IMG/VR virus record: IMGVR_UViG_3300029319_000004
Span: 103,027 to 167,026 of that record
Reading direction: 5' to 3' (one strand)
Length of the DNA: 64,000 nucleotides
DNA from: a virus
The notes under the pieces were generated by a model. The model was not told the origin of the DNA. It worked only from the letters and a program-made list of their open reading frames with translations, and searched no databases. The position numbers were made by a program, and so were the translations under genes. This document shows positions 9,901 through 19,700 of the stretch, in pieces; the stretch's first letter is position 1; every line of letters starts with the position of its first letter.

Positions 9901-10848
9901 ATTTTAATGGCTAGTGATAAGAAGATTGAATTTAATGATTCAACTCAATTTATTCACGGTTCCAGCGCGACTGTCCTTTCGATAGGAGCTACAGATGAAA
10001 TTGATTTAACTGCAACTGCAATTGATATCAATGGTGCCGTTGATGTTAGCGGCGCTTTGACTGTTCATGGCGTGCTTGATGCAGACGCCGGTGTCACTAT
10101 TGATAATATTACAATCGATGGATCAGAAATTGATTTATCCTCTGGCGACCTCACAATTGACGTGGAAGGCGACATTATAATTGACGCTAATGGTGGTGAC
10201 GTTACGTTTAAAGACAATGCTACATCGAAACTATCAATTAACATGGCTACTAGTGTTACGGATGGTGCCGGTAACCCTGTTAATGTTGTTGATCTTAAAG
10301 AGTTGACTGGAACGGCTTCAGCTGCAATCAGAGTGCTTCAAGCTGATGGTATTACAACTGCTCAGTCTTATGATTGGAATGGGATTGGAGGCTTTGGAAT
10401 TAAAAGACCAACAATTCCAGTAACCACCAATTTAGATTTATCTAACCCTCTTAACGCTATGGGCTACATGGGCGCTATATTGTTGATTCAAACATCGGGA
10501 ACCACGTATAACATAACATTACCAACAACAACCGATGCTGATGTGGCAAAACAACTTCAAGGTTGGAATATAAGAGTTATGGTCTTGGATGCAGATGGCG
10601 GAGGGTCGACCGATGCTGCAGTTAAAATTATTAGGGGTGATACAAGCGGTTCAGACGCAGATGTTCTTTTTGGAAATGTATACGCTGCTGCAGAGGATGC
10701 CGCAAGTGACCAGATAACAATCAGTTCAAATGAGGTAACATTTGCTTCAGGCTGCGCTGATGGCAGCTATGTTGACGTTGTATGTGTTACCGGCGCAACT
10801 GGTGCTGGAAAAAGCATTTTCCACGCAACAGGGTTTGCTGCAACTTAA
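6946..10848 (+). CDS. Giant repetitive fibre-like virion protein 2
   Basis: 1300 residues, ATG at 6946. It begins MSRLFVDKIAPNTTSGD, like fibre or appendage proteins. It contains NVGIGTxxP motifs (recurrent in bacteriophage and bacterial adhesin shafts), two near-copies of a 69-residue block at residues 96-225, and a central stretch with INGTTTTVNS and VEDPIITIGDAAGD that is common in marine-phage fibres. Long runs of D/G/T/A beta repeats follow. The last 180 residues are more complex and may form the tip. Partial homology to the 1114-residue protein suggests duplication. Placement between protease and scaffold genes is unusual for T4 relatives. Confidence 0.75.
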   Translation: MSRLFVDKIAPNTTSGDVHIETSLIVSGNLNVTGTFDAHVADFKVNANSMVLGDAASDIVTINAATASIPNNLSFTTGSIAVGTTTLVAPSGVAKYVLVSDASSAGVSLNDTGGTQWDIYSADSRLHFFASTQGSGIAHRMVIQENGQVGIGTINPAAPSGMARYLTIEDSSSAGISVNDTGGTQWDIYSADSRLHFFAGSQGVGIAHRMVIQENGNVGIGTINPSMPLHIVNSAGGRMMLHRSAGDTSSQLGGIMFGANDGDTNLAMIAAYHDGATDAAYVSVETEAAGGSMAERMRITSAGNVGIGVTDPDELLEVAGDVKISGANKLYFYDSGDEHISAGAGGVLSIAAGTEVDITATTIDMNGNVDISGNALVSGEVQTANIGYTDGDNAMTIADGGAVTFAQAAVFSGGFSAGDANITNVGDIALDSISSDAGTTINVTLGTDAGDDFIVATDALVVEGDNKNIGVGTTTPTSNAGVSKFIEISDASSAGVVLHDTGGREWTIYNADGKLYHHSDSSGQVLTLWGSDVGINTATPGKTLDVNGDARIGDDLLLQSDAAVLSFGADDDVSLTHVADTGLLLNGTMKIQFNDASQFIQGSSATVLSIGATDEIDLTATTIDINGAADISGNLVVGGNLTINGTTTTVNSTVLTVEDPIITIGDAAGDIAADDNKDRGIEFKYHNGSSAKVGFFGFDDSTGKFTFIADATNSSEVFSGTVGPIDVGAISAASITTSGAATVGTDLAVGDDLTLGSDGAIVNFGANSKVTLTHSTDTNPTETSEGLILQTSSALDDHVAFPLVLTHLTSGDPDSSDGAGTPGLGVGLGFKVDSDAGSLQNAGAITVSTLDATSGSESYGMSFSLMKNGGSSDQPITFMSLDTDAGGGNQTELSVKFDGNNYFRTVVAADGATTLQTVDESSGADGHLTLDSCGNIEFNADAGNITFKDGSQTAMSIDMATTTRDAIFKDADGVEIFRIDGSADSILMASDKKIEFNDSTQFIHGSSATVLSIGATDEIDLTATAIDINGAVDVSGALTVHGVLDADAGVTIDNITIDGSEIDLSSGDLTIDVEGDIIIDANGGDVTFKDNATSKLSINMATSVTDGAGNPVNVVDLKELTGTASAAIRVLQADGITTAQSYDWNGIGGFGIKRPTIPVTTNLDLSNPLNAMGYMGAILLIQTSGTTYNITLPTTTDADVAKQLQGWNIRVMVLDADGGGSTDAAVKIIRGDTSGSDADVLFGNVYAAAEDAASDQITISSNEVTFASGCADGSYVDVVCVTGATGAGKSIFHATGFAAT
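7231..7620 (+). repeat. Two copies of a 207-base coding repeat
   Basis: Copies start at 7231 and 7438. Both encode a block containing NDTGGTQWDIYSADSRLHFF and IAHRMVIQENG followed by VGIGTINP. A third, much diverged copy (residues about 485-545, DASSAGVVLHDTGG) lies near 8400-8570. Third-base differences are common between the copies. Confidence 0.8.
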
Positions 10849-10873
10849 AATCAGTCATTTGCAAAAATTAATT

Positions 10874-10884
10874 ACTATTTATTA
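10874..10884 (+). promoter_or_regulatory. Candidate phage promoter motif ACTATTTATTA
   Basis: ACTATTTATTA lies 37 bases before the scaffold ATG in a 62-base intergenic gap. The same octamer sits ahead of the genes at 14079, 16789, 22504 and 35438. The role is inferred from recurrence only. Confidence 0.4.
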
Positions 10885-10910
10885 TGGAAAATATTCTCAG
10901 GAGAAAATAA

Positions 10911-12029
10911 ATGTCAGACATGCTAGAACAAGCTATTATCGATGCTGAGGCTCTAAAGGAAGCAGCAGTGAAGAACGCTGAAACTTTAGTTTTAGAGCAG
11001 TATTCAGGTCAGATTAAAGAAGCAGTTCAGGCCATGCTTGAGCAAGAAGATCCTTTGGCTGATTTAGGCGGTGGTGACCCTCTTGGAGGCGAAGCCGGTG
11101 CAGGTGATCCTGCGGCTGCAGGACCTGCGGCTGGAGAAGGAGCCGAATCGGCAGAATCTAATGTTATTAAGCATATTCCTTTGGTTGCTGACGCTCGCGG
11201 TCCAAACGAGACCGTTACAATTCCTCTTGATTCCTTGATGGAAGAGCTTAAGCTTATGAGTGAGAGCTTAGAGCATCAGCTTGAAGAAGAATTTACCTTT
11301 GATGAAGGGATCGCTCGTGGCGTAACGGATGCTTTAGTTGACTATGATCCTGATGCCGCTGGCCCTGGGCAAATGAACGAAGAAGAAGAACTAGAGGAAG
11401 TAGAGCTAGATGAAGAGTTTATATCAGATCTAGCCGAGGCTCTAAAAGTTGATATTCTTCCAGTTAAGTCTGGATTCTTGTCTACCCCTGAATCTGCATA
11501 TGAACTAGCTGAGGAAGAAATCCTTGCTCTTGAGCAAGATTCCGAGGTTAGGGAGAGAAAGGCTGCTATGAGAAGAGCAGTCGAAGAATTAAAAGCTGTC
11601 AACGAGGTTCTACAAAGCAAAAATGATGAAATTTCAGAATCTCTTGACGAAGCAAAAGACTTTATTGTCAAGTTACGCGATGCAGTTGTTGTGTTGAAAG
11701 AAAAGATGGAGGCAACTTCACTTTCTAACGCACGTCTTCTGTATCAAAATAAGGCTTTAACCAGCGACTCTTTAAATGGGCGGCAAAAACGTAAGCTTGC
11801 CGAAGCTGTTTCTAAAGCTACAACAATTGAAGAAGCAAAAGTAATCTATGAGACACTTCATAGCACAGTGGGCAGCACCAACCCTGCGAAGCAGCCAAAT
11901 TCACTGCGCGAGGCGGTAGAGAAGTCTTCTTCTGTGATCCTGGCCGGATCCCGTAAAGCGGAAAAAAGCCAAAAAGAAGATCCATCGTTCGATCGTTGGA
12001 GATTTTTAGCAGGACTTAATAAAGACTAA
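10911..12029 (+). CDS. 22: Prohead scaffolding core protein, T4 gp22-like
   Basis: 372 residues, ATG at 10911 after CAGGAG. Very acidic, with a Gly/Ala/Asp-rich low-complexity stretch (about 43-85), a Glu-rich stretch (about 150-170) and a long predicted coiled coil (about 195-275). The C-terminus, FDRWRFLAGLNKD, resembles the conserved ends of gp22-type proteins. Such proteins form the inner core on which the prohead assembles and are degraded by the gp21 protease. It directly precedes the major capsid gene, as gene 22 does in T4. Confidence 0.75.
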   Translation: MSDMLEQAIIDAEALKEAAVKNAETLVLEQYSGQIKEAVQAMLEQEDPLADLGGGDPLGGEAGAGDPAAAGPAAGEGAESAESNVIKHIPLVADARGPNETVTIPLDSLMEELKLMSESLEHQLEEEFTFDEGIARGVTDALVDYDPDAAGPGQMNEEEELEEVELDEEFISDLAEALKVDILPVKSGFLSTPESAYELAEEEILALEQDSEVRERKAAMRRAVEELKAVNEVLQSKNDEISESLDEAKDFIVKLRDAVVVLKEKMEATSLSNARLLYQNKALTSDSLNGRQKRKLAEAVSKATTIEEAKVIYETLHSTVGSTNPAKQPNSLREAVEKSSSVILAGSRKAEKSQKEDPSFDRWRFLAGLNKD

Positions 12030-12048
12030 TTTATAGGAGGATTTCAAA

Positions 12049-13974
12049 ATGTCTGTATTACAAAAACTAACAGAAGGCATTGTTAATCGGAATCTTTCAA
12101 GAGATGGTGCTGCCCTAATGGATAAGTGGGAAAAGACCGGTCTTCTTGAGGGAATTACTGATCAAAATCAACGCCAAGGAATGGCCCGACTCTTGGAGAA
12201 TCAGGCCGCACAGCTTCTTAAGGAGGCTTCAACTCTAGGTGCAGGTGACGTCGAAGGTTTCGCTTCGGTTGCTTTCCCTATCGTTCGCCGTGTTTTCGGT
12301 GGACTTATTGCTAATGATCTTGTGTCGGTTCAGCCGATGAGCTTGCCTTCGGGCCTCATCTTCTTCCTCGACTTCAAGTACGAGGGACTCGCCGCTGCAA
12401 CCGCGCTCGGCGCGGCTGGCACTTCCGTATACGGTGGTGGACGACTCGGTTCCGAGATCACTGGTGGTGTGCTTTTAACGGGTGTTAATGCTGAGCGCAG
12501 CTTCTATGGTCTTAACAATGGTTACTCGTCTCCGCTCATGGATACGGTCGATATCACTTACGACCAGATTGGTGGTACTGCAGCTTCTGAGGCTGTATCT
12601 TACTCCACTGGTTCAACTGATGGAACTGCCACTGTTGAGTTTTCTGGCTCACTTACGCTAGCTCAGTTAACTGGGTCTAACGCATTTGCGCGAAAAATTC
12701 TCAAGCACGACCCGGACCTCGCTGAATCTAGCCGTCCAATTGTTATTTCCGTGCCTCGATCATTGATTGTCGCCGGCGATACTGATGGAAATAGCTCTAA
12801 CGATGCTACTTTAGCTGAGGATAACTTGGTCGCACTTGAACTTGTTGCCCCTGCTGATGGCACCAGCATTCTTTCTAACATCCTCACCGATGCTACTCAA
12901 GTTCGTCGTCTGACTCAGATTGATCCGGACAATGCAGATCGTGTGCTTCTAGTATTCATGCGAACTAGTGAACCTTCTGCTGCGCAGCTTGGCCAGGGTG
13001 GTGATGTTACTTCTGGTGACTCTGAATTTCAGCTACGATTCCCTGTTGGTGATGATTTCAATGCAACTGCGAACGTCCCTGGTGGCGTTGTTGGTGAGAT
13101 CTTTGCCCTTGAGGGCGCTAATAATGCTGCTGATCGTAGCAGCGTCGGCGGTGAGTATGTTGGTGGCGATGGAACGGATAATAATCCTAATGCGGTTGAA
13201 ATGGCTGAGCTTAACATCGACGTGTCCAGCATCGCTGTGACCACGCAGACCAAAAAGCTCAAAGCTAAGTGGACCCCTGAGCTTGGTCAGGATCTTAATG
13301 CGTACCACAACTTGGATGCCGAGGTTGAGCTTACTCAGCTTCTCTCCGAGCATATTGCGCTTGAGATCGACCGTGAGCTTCTTGAGGATCTTGTCAAGGG
13401 TGCAACGGCTGATACTTTCCACTGGTCACGACGACCTGGTAAGTTCCTCAACCGCGACACTGGCGAGCAGGTCGGCGGCGATGTTGCCAACGAGTCCCTC
13501 ATGGGTGCTGACTTCACCGGTACCGTGTCCGAGTGGTACGAGACTCTGATCGAGACCATCAATGATGTGTCGGCTCAGATTCATCGTAAGACTCTTCGCG
13601 GTGGTGCTAACTTCCTTGTCTGTGGGCCGGAAGTTGCCAACATCCTTGAGTTTACCTCTGGTTTCCGTGCAAACGTTAGCCATGAGGATAACCGCGGCGA
13701 TGTTGGTGCAGTTAAAGCTGGCAATCTTAGCCGTAAGTTCGATGTTTACGTCGATCCTTACTTCCCTCGTTCAACGATCCTTGTTGGTCGTCGCGGAGGC
13801 AGCTTCCTTGAGAGCGGCTATGTTTACGCACCTTACGTGCCTCTACAGGTTACTCCGACAATCTTCGGTACTGAGGACTTCGTGCCCCGTAAGGGCGTGA
13901 TGACTCGTTACGCTAAGAAGATGGTCCGACCTGATATGTACGGTCTGGTTATCTGCCAAGATCTCTTAGGCTAA
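12049..13974 (+). CDS. 23: Major capsid protein, T4 gp23-like
   Basis: 641 residues (T4 gp23 is 521). The signature FPIVRRVFGGLIANDLVSVQPMS at residues 77-99 is the gp23 hallmark, and the C-terminus (YAKKMVRPDMYGLVICQDLLG) also fits. The first 60-70 residues are helical and probably removed by the gp21 protease; a candidate site is after Glu69 in GDVE-GF. AGGAGG at 12037-12042 is a strong ribosome site. Codon choice is more C-ending than in neighbours, as expected for a highly expressed gene. A perfect terminator follows. Confidence 0.93.
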   Translation: MSVLQKLTEGIVNRNLSRDGAALMDKWEKTGLLEGITDQNQRQGMARLLENQAAQLLKEASTLGAGDVEGFASVAFPIVRRVFGGLIANDLVSVQPMSLPSGLIFFLDFKYEGLAAATALGAAGTSVYGGGRLGSEITGGVLLTGVNAERSFYGLNNGYSSPLMDTVDITYDQIGGTAASEAVSYSTGSTDGTATVEFSGSLTLAQLTGSNAFARKILKHDPDLAESSRPIVISVPRSLIVAGDTDGNSSNDATLAEDNLVALELVAPADGTSILSNILTDATQVRRLTQIDPDNADRVLLVFMRTSEPSAAQLGQGGDVTSGDSEFQLRFPVGDDFNATANVPGGVVGEIFALEGANNAADRSSVGGEYVGGDGTDNNPNAVEMAELNIDVSSIAVTTQTKKLKAKWTPELGQDLNAYHNLDAEVELTQLLSEHIALEIDRELLEDLVKGATADTFHWSRRPGKFLNRDTGEQVGGDVANESLMGADFTGTVSEWYETLIETINDVSAQIHRKTLRGGANFLVCGPEVANILEFTSGFRANVSHEDNRGDVGAVKAGNLSRKFDVYVDPYFPRSTILVGRRGGSFLESGYVYAPYVPLQVTPTIFGTEDFVPRKGVMTRYAKKMVRPDMYGLVICQDLLG

Positions 13975-14004
13975 GCTTAAAGATTTGGTTGTAACGCCAA
14001 ACGA

Positions 14005-14037
14005 CCCCGCCTGTTCATTCAGGCGGGGTTTTCTTTT
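14005..14037 (+). terminator. Rho-independent terminator after major capsid gene
   Basis: Perfect 9-bp stem CCCCGCCTG / CAGGCGGGG (14005-14013, 14020-14028) with loop TTCATT, followed by TTTTCTTTTG. It separates the head module from the neck and tail module. Confidence 0.92.
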
Positions 14038-14045
14038 GTCATCAA

Positions 14046-14056
14046 ACTATTTACCT
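14046..14056 (+). promoter_or_regulatory. Candidate phage promoter motif ACTATTTACCT
   Basis: The ACTATTTA octamer follows the capsid terminator directly and lies 33 bases before the neck-protein ATG, a natural place for a new promoter. Inferred from recurrence. Confidence 0.42.
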
Positions 14057-14078
14057 TGTACAATAGGAGATAAAATGT

Positions 14079-15356
14079 ATGTCGCTCCCAAATCTTACAC
14101 CCGCATCTTCAGCTAGCGCAGTTGTCCTGCCTGAGACTGGATCTTTATCAAACGCAGCGATATCAACTAATTATCCCTATGGAATATACGCTTCAGGATC
14201 GCTTTCAAATAGTAGTTTTGTTACAGGCGCTGCAGAGCAAGTAAATTATACTTACCGCAAGCTTGGCGGTGATGTGCTTGACATTGAGTTAACAGAGAAG
14301 AATATATTTGCAGCATATGAGGAAGCTGTACTAGAATATTCTTATATTTTAAACGTTCATCAGGCAAAAAATATACTTCATAGTGCTTTGGGATCCACAA
14401 CCGGCACTTTTGATAGTGATGGCGAGAGAACAGACGCTAAAGCGGATGATAAAATACAATTAAAATATCCAAAGTTTAGATTTGGGTATGCCAAAAGAGC
14501 CATGGACCACAGCATTTCAGAAACTGGCTTAGGCGGGACAACTCCAGTATATACAGCTTCCTTTGATGCAGTTATCAACAAACAAGAATATGATTTACAG
14601 GAAATAGTACAGAATCTTTCTTTAACTGCAAGCTCAAATTATCCAGGCGTTGTTGACAACAGTAGGGTTATTATTCGCAGGGTGTACTATAGGACTCCTC
14701 ATACAATGTGGAGATTTTATGGATACTATGGAGGAATGAATCAAGTTGGTAATATGTCAACTTATGGTATGTATGCGGATGACTCAACATTTGAAGTAAT
14801 TCCTCCTTGGCACAATAAGCTTCAAGCTATGGCATATGAGGACGCGATCTATACCAGAAACTCACATTATTCATACGAGATCCAGAATAATGTTTTGAAA
14901 TTATTTCCTCACCCCACAACTGTCGGTCCTGAAAAATATTTCTTTGAATTTACTGTTCACAGCCCTGATGAAATATTTGAAGAACAAGATGTTAAAAAAG
15001 ATGGAATTGACGGCGTCAACAACATGAACACGCTTCCTATGTCTAATATACCTTATGAGAATATCAATGCCATAGGAAAGCAGTGGATTCGTAGATTTGC
15101 TCTTGCTTTGACAAAAGAAACACTTGGGCAAGTGCGTTCAAAGTTTGGAAACGTTCCAATTCCAAACAACACTGTACAGCTTAATGGAGCTGCACTTATT
15201 ACAGAGGGCAAAGACCTACAAAACAAGCTTCGCGAGGAACTTCAGAAAGTTCTAGATGAAATGACTTATGAAAAGATGGTGGAAACTCAGAGCAATATCA
15301 CTGAGAAGACTCAAGGCATTGCAAAACACTATCCTTTCTTTATTTACCAGGGATAA
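14079..15356 (+). CDS. 13: Neck protein, T4 gp13-like
   Basis: 425 residues, ATG at 14079 with AATAGGAG upstream. The stretch VLDIELTEKNIFAAYEEAVLEY near residues 65-86 matches the gp13 pattern (INVELTPDQIYDCIQRAL-type), and the Tyr/Trp-rich middle (RFYGYYGGM) and C-terminal helical region fit neck proteins of T4-like marine phages. Gp13 and gp14 close the filled head and provide the tail-binding site. It heads a neck-to-baseplate gene run. Longer than T4 gp13 (309), mostly through a Ser/Thr-rich N-terminus. Confidence 0.65.
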   Translation: MSLPNLTPASSASAVVLPETGSLSNAAISTNYPYGIYASGSLSNSSFVTGAAEQVNYTYRKLGGDVLDIELTEKNIFAAYEEAVLEYSYILNVHQAKNILHSALGSTTGTFDSDGERTDAKADDKIQLKYPKFRFGYAKRAMDHSISETGLGGTTPVYTASFDAVINKQEYDLQEIVQNLSLTASSNYPGVVDNSRVIIRRVYYRTPHTMWRFYGYYGGMNQVGNMSTYGMYADDSTFEVIPPWHNKLQAMAYEDAIYTRNSHYSYEIQNNVLKLFPHPTTVGPEKYFFEFTVHSPDEIFEEQDVKKDGIDGVNNMNTLPMSNIPYENINAIGKQWIRRFALALTKETLGQVRSKFGNVPIPNNTVQLNGAALITEGKDLQNKLREELQKVLDEMTYEKMVETQSNITEKTQGIAKHYPFFIYQG

Positions 15357-15361
15357 TATAG

Positions 15362-15856
15362 ATGGCTGATGAAACAGACAAGTGGACAAGGCCAGCTGTA
15401 CCTCCGCCGCCCTTATTTTTAGGCGAAAAAGAACGCGATCTTGTCAAGCAAGTTAACGATGAGATCATTGAGCGTGTTATTGGGCAAGCAATTGCTTACT
15501 ATCCTATTGATTTAGAGCGCACAAGATACCATCAGCTTTACGGTGAGGCAATTGTAAAAACATTTTTGCCACCGGTTCGCGTGCATGCTTTGATCGACTT
15601 TCAGGGTCAAGAAACAAAGGCTGAAAATCATGGAATTGACAAAATGACAAAGATAACTGTGCATTTTCACAAGCGTAGGTTGACCGAAGACCAAGATTTG
15701 TTTGTTAGAGAGGGGGACTTTGTGCTCTATGGCGAAGCGTTCTACGAGATTGTGTCTTTAAAAGAAGCAAAAGAGCTTTTTGGCCAAGTTGATCGAAGAA
15801 TAGAGATATCAGCACAATGTATACGTTCAAGGGAGGGCTTGTTCGATGGCACGTGA
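15362..15856 (+). CDS. 14: Neck protein, T4 gp14-like
   Basis: 164 residues starting 5 bases after the gp13-like stop. It carries IDLERTRYHQLYGEAIVKTFLPP near residues 49-71 and EDQDLFVREGDFVLYGEAFYEIV near 112-134, a beta-rich connector pattern seen in short gp14 homologues. The order gp13-gp14-gp15-sheath-tube seen here is the T4 order, which supports the call. It overlaps the next gene by 11 bases. Shorter than T4 gp14 (256), so the assignment leans on context. Confidence 0.55.
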   Translation: MADETDKWTRPAVPPPPLFLGEKERDLVKQVNDEIIERVIGQAIAYYPIDLERTRYHQLYGEAIVKTFLPPVRVHALIDFQGQETKAENHGIDKMTKITVHFHKRRLTEDQDLFVREGDFVLYGEAFYEIVSLKEAKELFGQVDRRIEISAQCIRSREGLFDGT

Positions 15857-16697
15857 TAAACAAAAAGGCGATGTTCAAGAAAAAGAAAGAGATATACCCT
15901 ATTACAAGTCTGATTTAGAAGATGTTGATATGTCTGTATTTAATTTTTTTAATAAAAAGCTTAATATCAGCACCAGAACCAATAAAGGCTTTGCATCTGT
16001 GCCTATTGTGTGGGCTGGATACGAAAGAGCTAACAATGTAAAGCGAGACGACATTAAACGAGACTCAAAAGGTAACGTTACTTATCCTATAATTGTTATT
16101 GAAAGAGGGAATATTGTAAAAGATCTGCAAAATGCAAAATCCTTCCCTTATGCAGCTGTCGACCCCCGCGGAGATTTGAAAGGCGGGCTAATAGAGATCA
16201 ACCGCATTATAAAACAAGATAAAACTTCAAACTTTTTAAAAGCTGATACAATGTCTCGCTTATCGCAAGAAGGCCTTCCTGTAAAAAGAGGTCAAGAAAG
16301 CAATAAAGTTGTTTACGAAACCCTAACCATACCTATACCCATATATGTTAATATTGATTATAAAATAGTTGTCAGAACAGAGTATCAAGAGCAAATGAAC
16401 GATATAATGACGCCAATTATTAGAGCGTCAAATGCGCATCGTAGAATTATGATTGGTCATGGTGGAAATGCTTATGAAGCCTTTATGGATGACAGTTATT
16501 CAGTAGCAAACAATATTTCAAATTATGAAACTAATGAGAGAAAATACGAAACATCTATGAATATGAAAGTTTTGGCTTATCTTATTGGGGACACTAGAAA
16601 TCAGAAACAACCTCGTGTTGTTCGCAGAGAAAATCCAGTCAAGGTGCGCCTTTTAAGAGAGAGAGTTGTGGTCGGTGACATCGACGACGTATTTTAG
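15846..16697 (+). CDS. 15: Tail sheath stabiliser/completion protein, T4 gp15-like
   Basis: 283 residues (T4 gp15 is 272). The N-terminus has FNFFNKKLNISTRTNKGFASVPI, and the middle has YKIVVRTEYQEQMNDIMTPI around residues 177-196, matching the gp15 core in which a conserved RTEY..QM motif precedes the hexamer interface. Gp15 caps the finished tail and joins it to the neck. It is placed immediately before the sheath gene, as expected. Confidence 0.68.
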   Translation: MARDKQKGDVQEKERDIPYYKSDLEDVDMSVFNFFNKKLNISTRTNKGFASVPIVWAGYERANNVKRDDIKRDSKGNVTYPIIVIERGNIVKDLQNAKSFPYAAVDPRGDLKGGLIEINRIIKQDKTSNFLKADTMSRLSQEGLPVKRGQESNKVVYETLTIPIPIYVNIDYKIVVRTEYQEQMNDIMTPIIRASNAHRRIMIGHGGNAYEAFMDDSYSVANNISNYETNERKYETSMNMKVLAYLIGDTRNQKQPRVVRRENPVKVRLLRERVVVGDIDDVF

Positions 16698-16725
16698 AAT
16701 TAAAAGGATTTTGCATTTAGGATAT

Positions 16726-16736
16726 ACTATTTATTA
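16726..16736 (+). promoter_or_regulatory. Candidate phage promoter motif ACTATTTATTA
   Basis: The motif lies in the 91-base gap before the sheath gene, preceded by GGATAT so that TATACT overlaps its left end. It is 63 bases from the ATG. Same 11 bases as the site ahead of the scaffold gene. Confidence 0.42.
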
Positions 16737-16788
16737 GAGAAAAATGTTCTACAAAAAGAACAACCTTTAGTGGTTAAGGAGTAAAAAA

Positions 16789-19700
16789 ATGTCAGACGAT
16801 AGATTTAAGTTTATTTCACCGGGCGTCTTCATCGAGGAGATTGATCAGTCACAGTTGCCGGAGTTAACTGAGCGCATGGGTCCAGTTGTTGTTGGGCGTT
16901 TTCGCAAAGGACCATCAAATAGACCTATAAAAATTAAAGATTTTAACGAGCTAGTTGACGTTTTTGGAGCGCCTGCTCCTGGAAACGCATCTGGCGATAT
17001 CTGGCGCTCTGCTGCGATGACAGCACCCACTTATGCTGCATACGCTGCTCAAGCTTGGTTAAGAAATAATACTCCTTGCACCATTATCCGCTTGCTTGGT
17101 GTTTCGCACGAAGATGCAGACTCATACAGCACCAACCCAACTGCTCCTGCAGGCTGGAGAACGGCTAATACTATAGCAAAAACTGGAACCGTAGGTGGAG
17201 CTTACGGCTTGCTTGTGATGCCTGACCCTGATGCAACAAATCAAGGCGCAACAACTTCAAGCGTGGATATCCAACTTTTAACAACTGCAGAAGCAAATGT
17301 TTCTACCACTACAGTTCGTATTGGTATACCTAGTCATCTCGCTGGTGGTGTTTCTACAGGCGCCGCAGCTCCATCTTATTCTCAGGCGCTTACTTTTAAT
17401 TTCACCGACAATATTGCTGCACCCGCTGCTAACACTATTGACGTTCTTGCAGAAGCAGCTACAACTGACGCCGCGATTAGTGGAGCCATGGGTCGATTAG
17501 TTGACCTAATTAACGGAGGTTCTGTTGCTTCGCCTAATTCCGCAGCCGGCACTATTTCATCTGTTGCAACTCTTGCTGGGGTTCAAGCTGCTCTTAGTGC
17601 TTCATACGATGACAGCACCAATAGACTGACTCTTGCCTCAAAAGTTGGAGGTAACTTAGCTAATAATATTAGCATCTGGGTCGACGAGAACCTTTTCCAG
17701 GGCGACGGCACTGAGGGCACCGCCGACGTCGCGGCAACCGCCTCAATTACTACCAACGGCGGAGTACTCAATGATGAAACTTTTACCCTTACAGATGCCG
17801 CTGGCCTATCAGTGCCTTTTATTTTTAAGACTGGCGTCACAACCGTAGATGGTACCAAATCCGGATCCAATGTAATTATTGGTGTTCAAAACGCTCTCGG
17901 TAGTGCAGCAGCTGTGGGAGAAAGGATCCGTGACGCTATCAACAACTCTGATCTTGCAATGACCGCCGCTGAAACCGCCGCCGGAGTTGTGGGCCTGACA
18001 CAGACCGGTCTCGGCTCAGCAGGCAATAATAGTACTCCTGACATGTCTGGCGTCAGTAACACAACTTCAACTACCTTCACCGGAGGCGACGATGGTAGCC
18101 ATAACTTAATTAAGCTTGGCACAACTGTTTCGCCAACTGACAACTCTTCTGATCATATTGCAGCTATCACAGCTTCAAGCGCTGTGCCTGTTACAGGAGC
18201 TTTGGGTGCCATCTGGTATGTTGAAGATGGTTACGTCCAGCTAATGGGAACTCCCCGTGATGCTCTTGATTCTGATAATGTACCAGTTACAAGTTCTGGT
18301 GTTTGGATTCGTTCGACAGGAGGCCAGTCTTTCCACGCAAGGGTTGCTTCAGGTTCTGCCGGAACTGTCCTGCAGAGCGCAAAATTTAATTTTGATCCAA
18401 CCTCGGATCAGTTCATCCGTAAATCCTTTAACACTGACCCGACTGCAGCTAATTCTGATTTAATTGACACATCAGCCGGTGGTGTTGTGCAGAAATACTT
18501 CTTGGGTGAGAGCTTTGAGGAAGAGATTCGCACAAGGCTAAGTGCTAACTCTGTTAGCGCTTCGGCTGCAGGTGATTATCTTGCATGCGTCGTTGGTCTT
18601 AGCAGACCTACGCCCTCAACTGATTGGTCTAATCACCTTGTCTCTGCAACAGCCGGCGGAACTGGTTGGTTCTTCTCACAAGACAAGCGTGGAGCTGTTG
18701 AATCTGGTAACGGATTTGATCCAACTGATACTAGCATGGTTGAGAAACTTTTCCGGTTTGTTGCTCTTGACAATGGCGAGATGACAAATAGAGAAATTAA
18801 AATTTCATTAGCAGACATTAAGCAGCCTGCTAATAACTTTGTAAAGTTTGGATCTTTCACTGTGTTGATTCGCGATGCAAAAGATACAGACAATAATCCA
18901 GTTGTCTTAGAAAGATACACAGGAGTTAACTTAGATCCTACATCTTCAAAATACATTGGTAGGGTTATTGGTGACAAAGAGTACGCCTATGATACTGTTT
19001 CAAGAACAGTTAGACAGTATGGTACCTATGATAATGCATCTAAATTTGTACGCGTGCTTGTCTCTGCTTTTGTTGACGCAGGAAATGCTGAAGGATTGCT
19101 TCCTTTTGGTGTATACGGACCTGTTGTGCCTGATACCTTGGAAGTTCTAGGAAATCAAGGTCATACTGATGCTGATCCTAAAATTCGCAATTTAACTCTC
19201 ACCTCTCCTGCTGACATTAAAGGCGCTGGATCTTGGGTTGTTGGAGCAGATAGCTTACCAACTGCTTCTTTGCAGAACATCGATACTCTTGTTAATCCGG
19301 GCGCATCGCCTATTGATGCGGATGGTAGTGACGTCGTTGTTTGGGATGCTGGTCTCGCCCCTCTTACTGGTGCTATTGAGTGGCCATCAAATAGAATTAG
19401 AGTTAGCGCTTCCGAGGGAGACTTAACTCGCTTATCTCAGGCCTACTTTGGATATCAATCCAATCGTGCGGGCACTAGAATATTTGCTGAGGAAAACTTG
19501 GACCACTTTAGAGGACCAGCGCTTGGAGTCGATATGTTTAGTCAAGCGGCTAGCGCTAGCCATTACTCTTGGATCTTTACTTTGGATGATCTGGTTGTTG
19601 TTAATTCTGCTGATGGGTTATCAGTTAAGTCCGCAGTTCATACTAGTGGATCCCGAGCTAGCGCCACATCAAAGACCGGCCTAAGCGGATCAGACTCAAT

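Noticed and set aside
13033-13422. 129-residue minus-strand frame inside the capsid gene
   Set aside because: Shadow of a conserved major capsid coding region, with no promoter or ribosome site.
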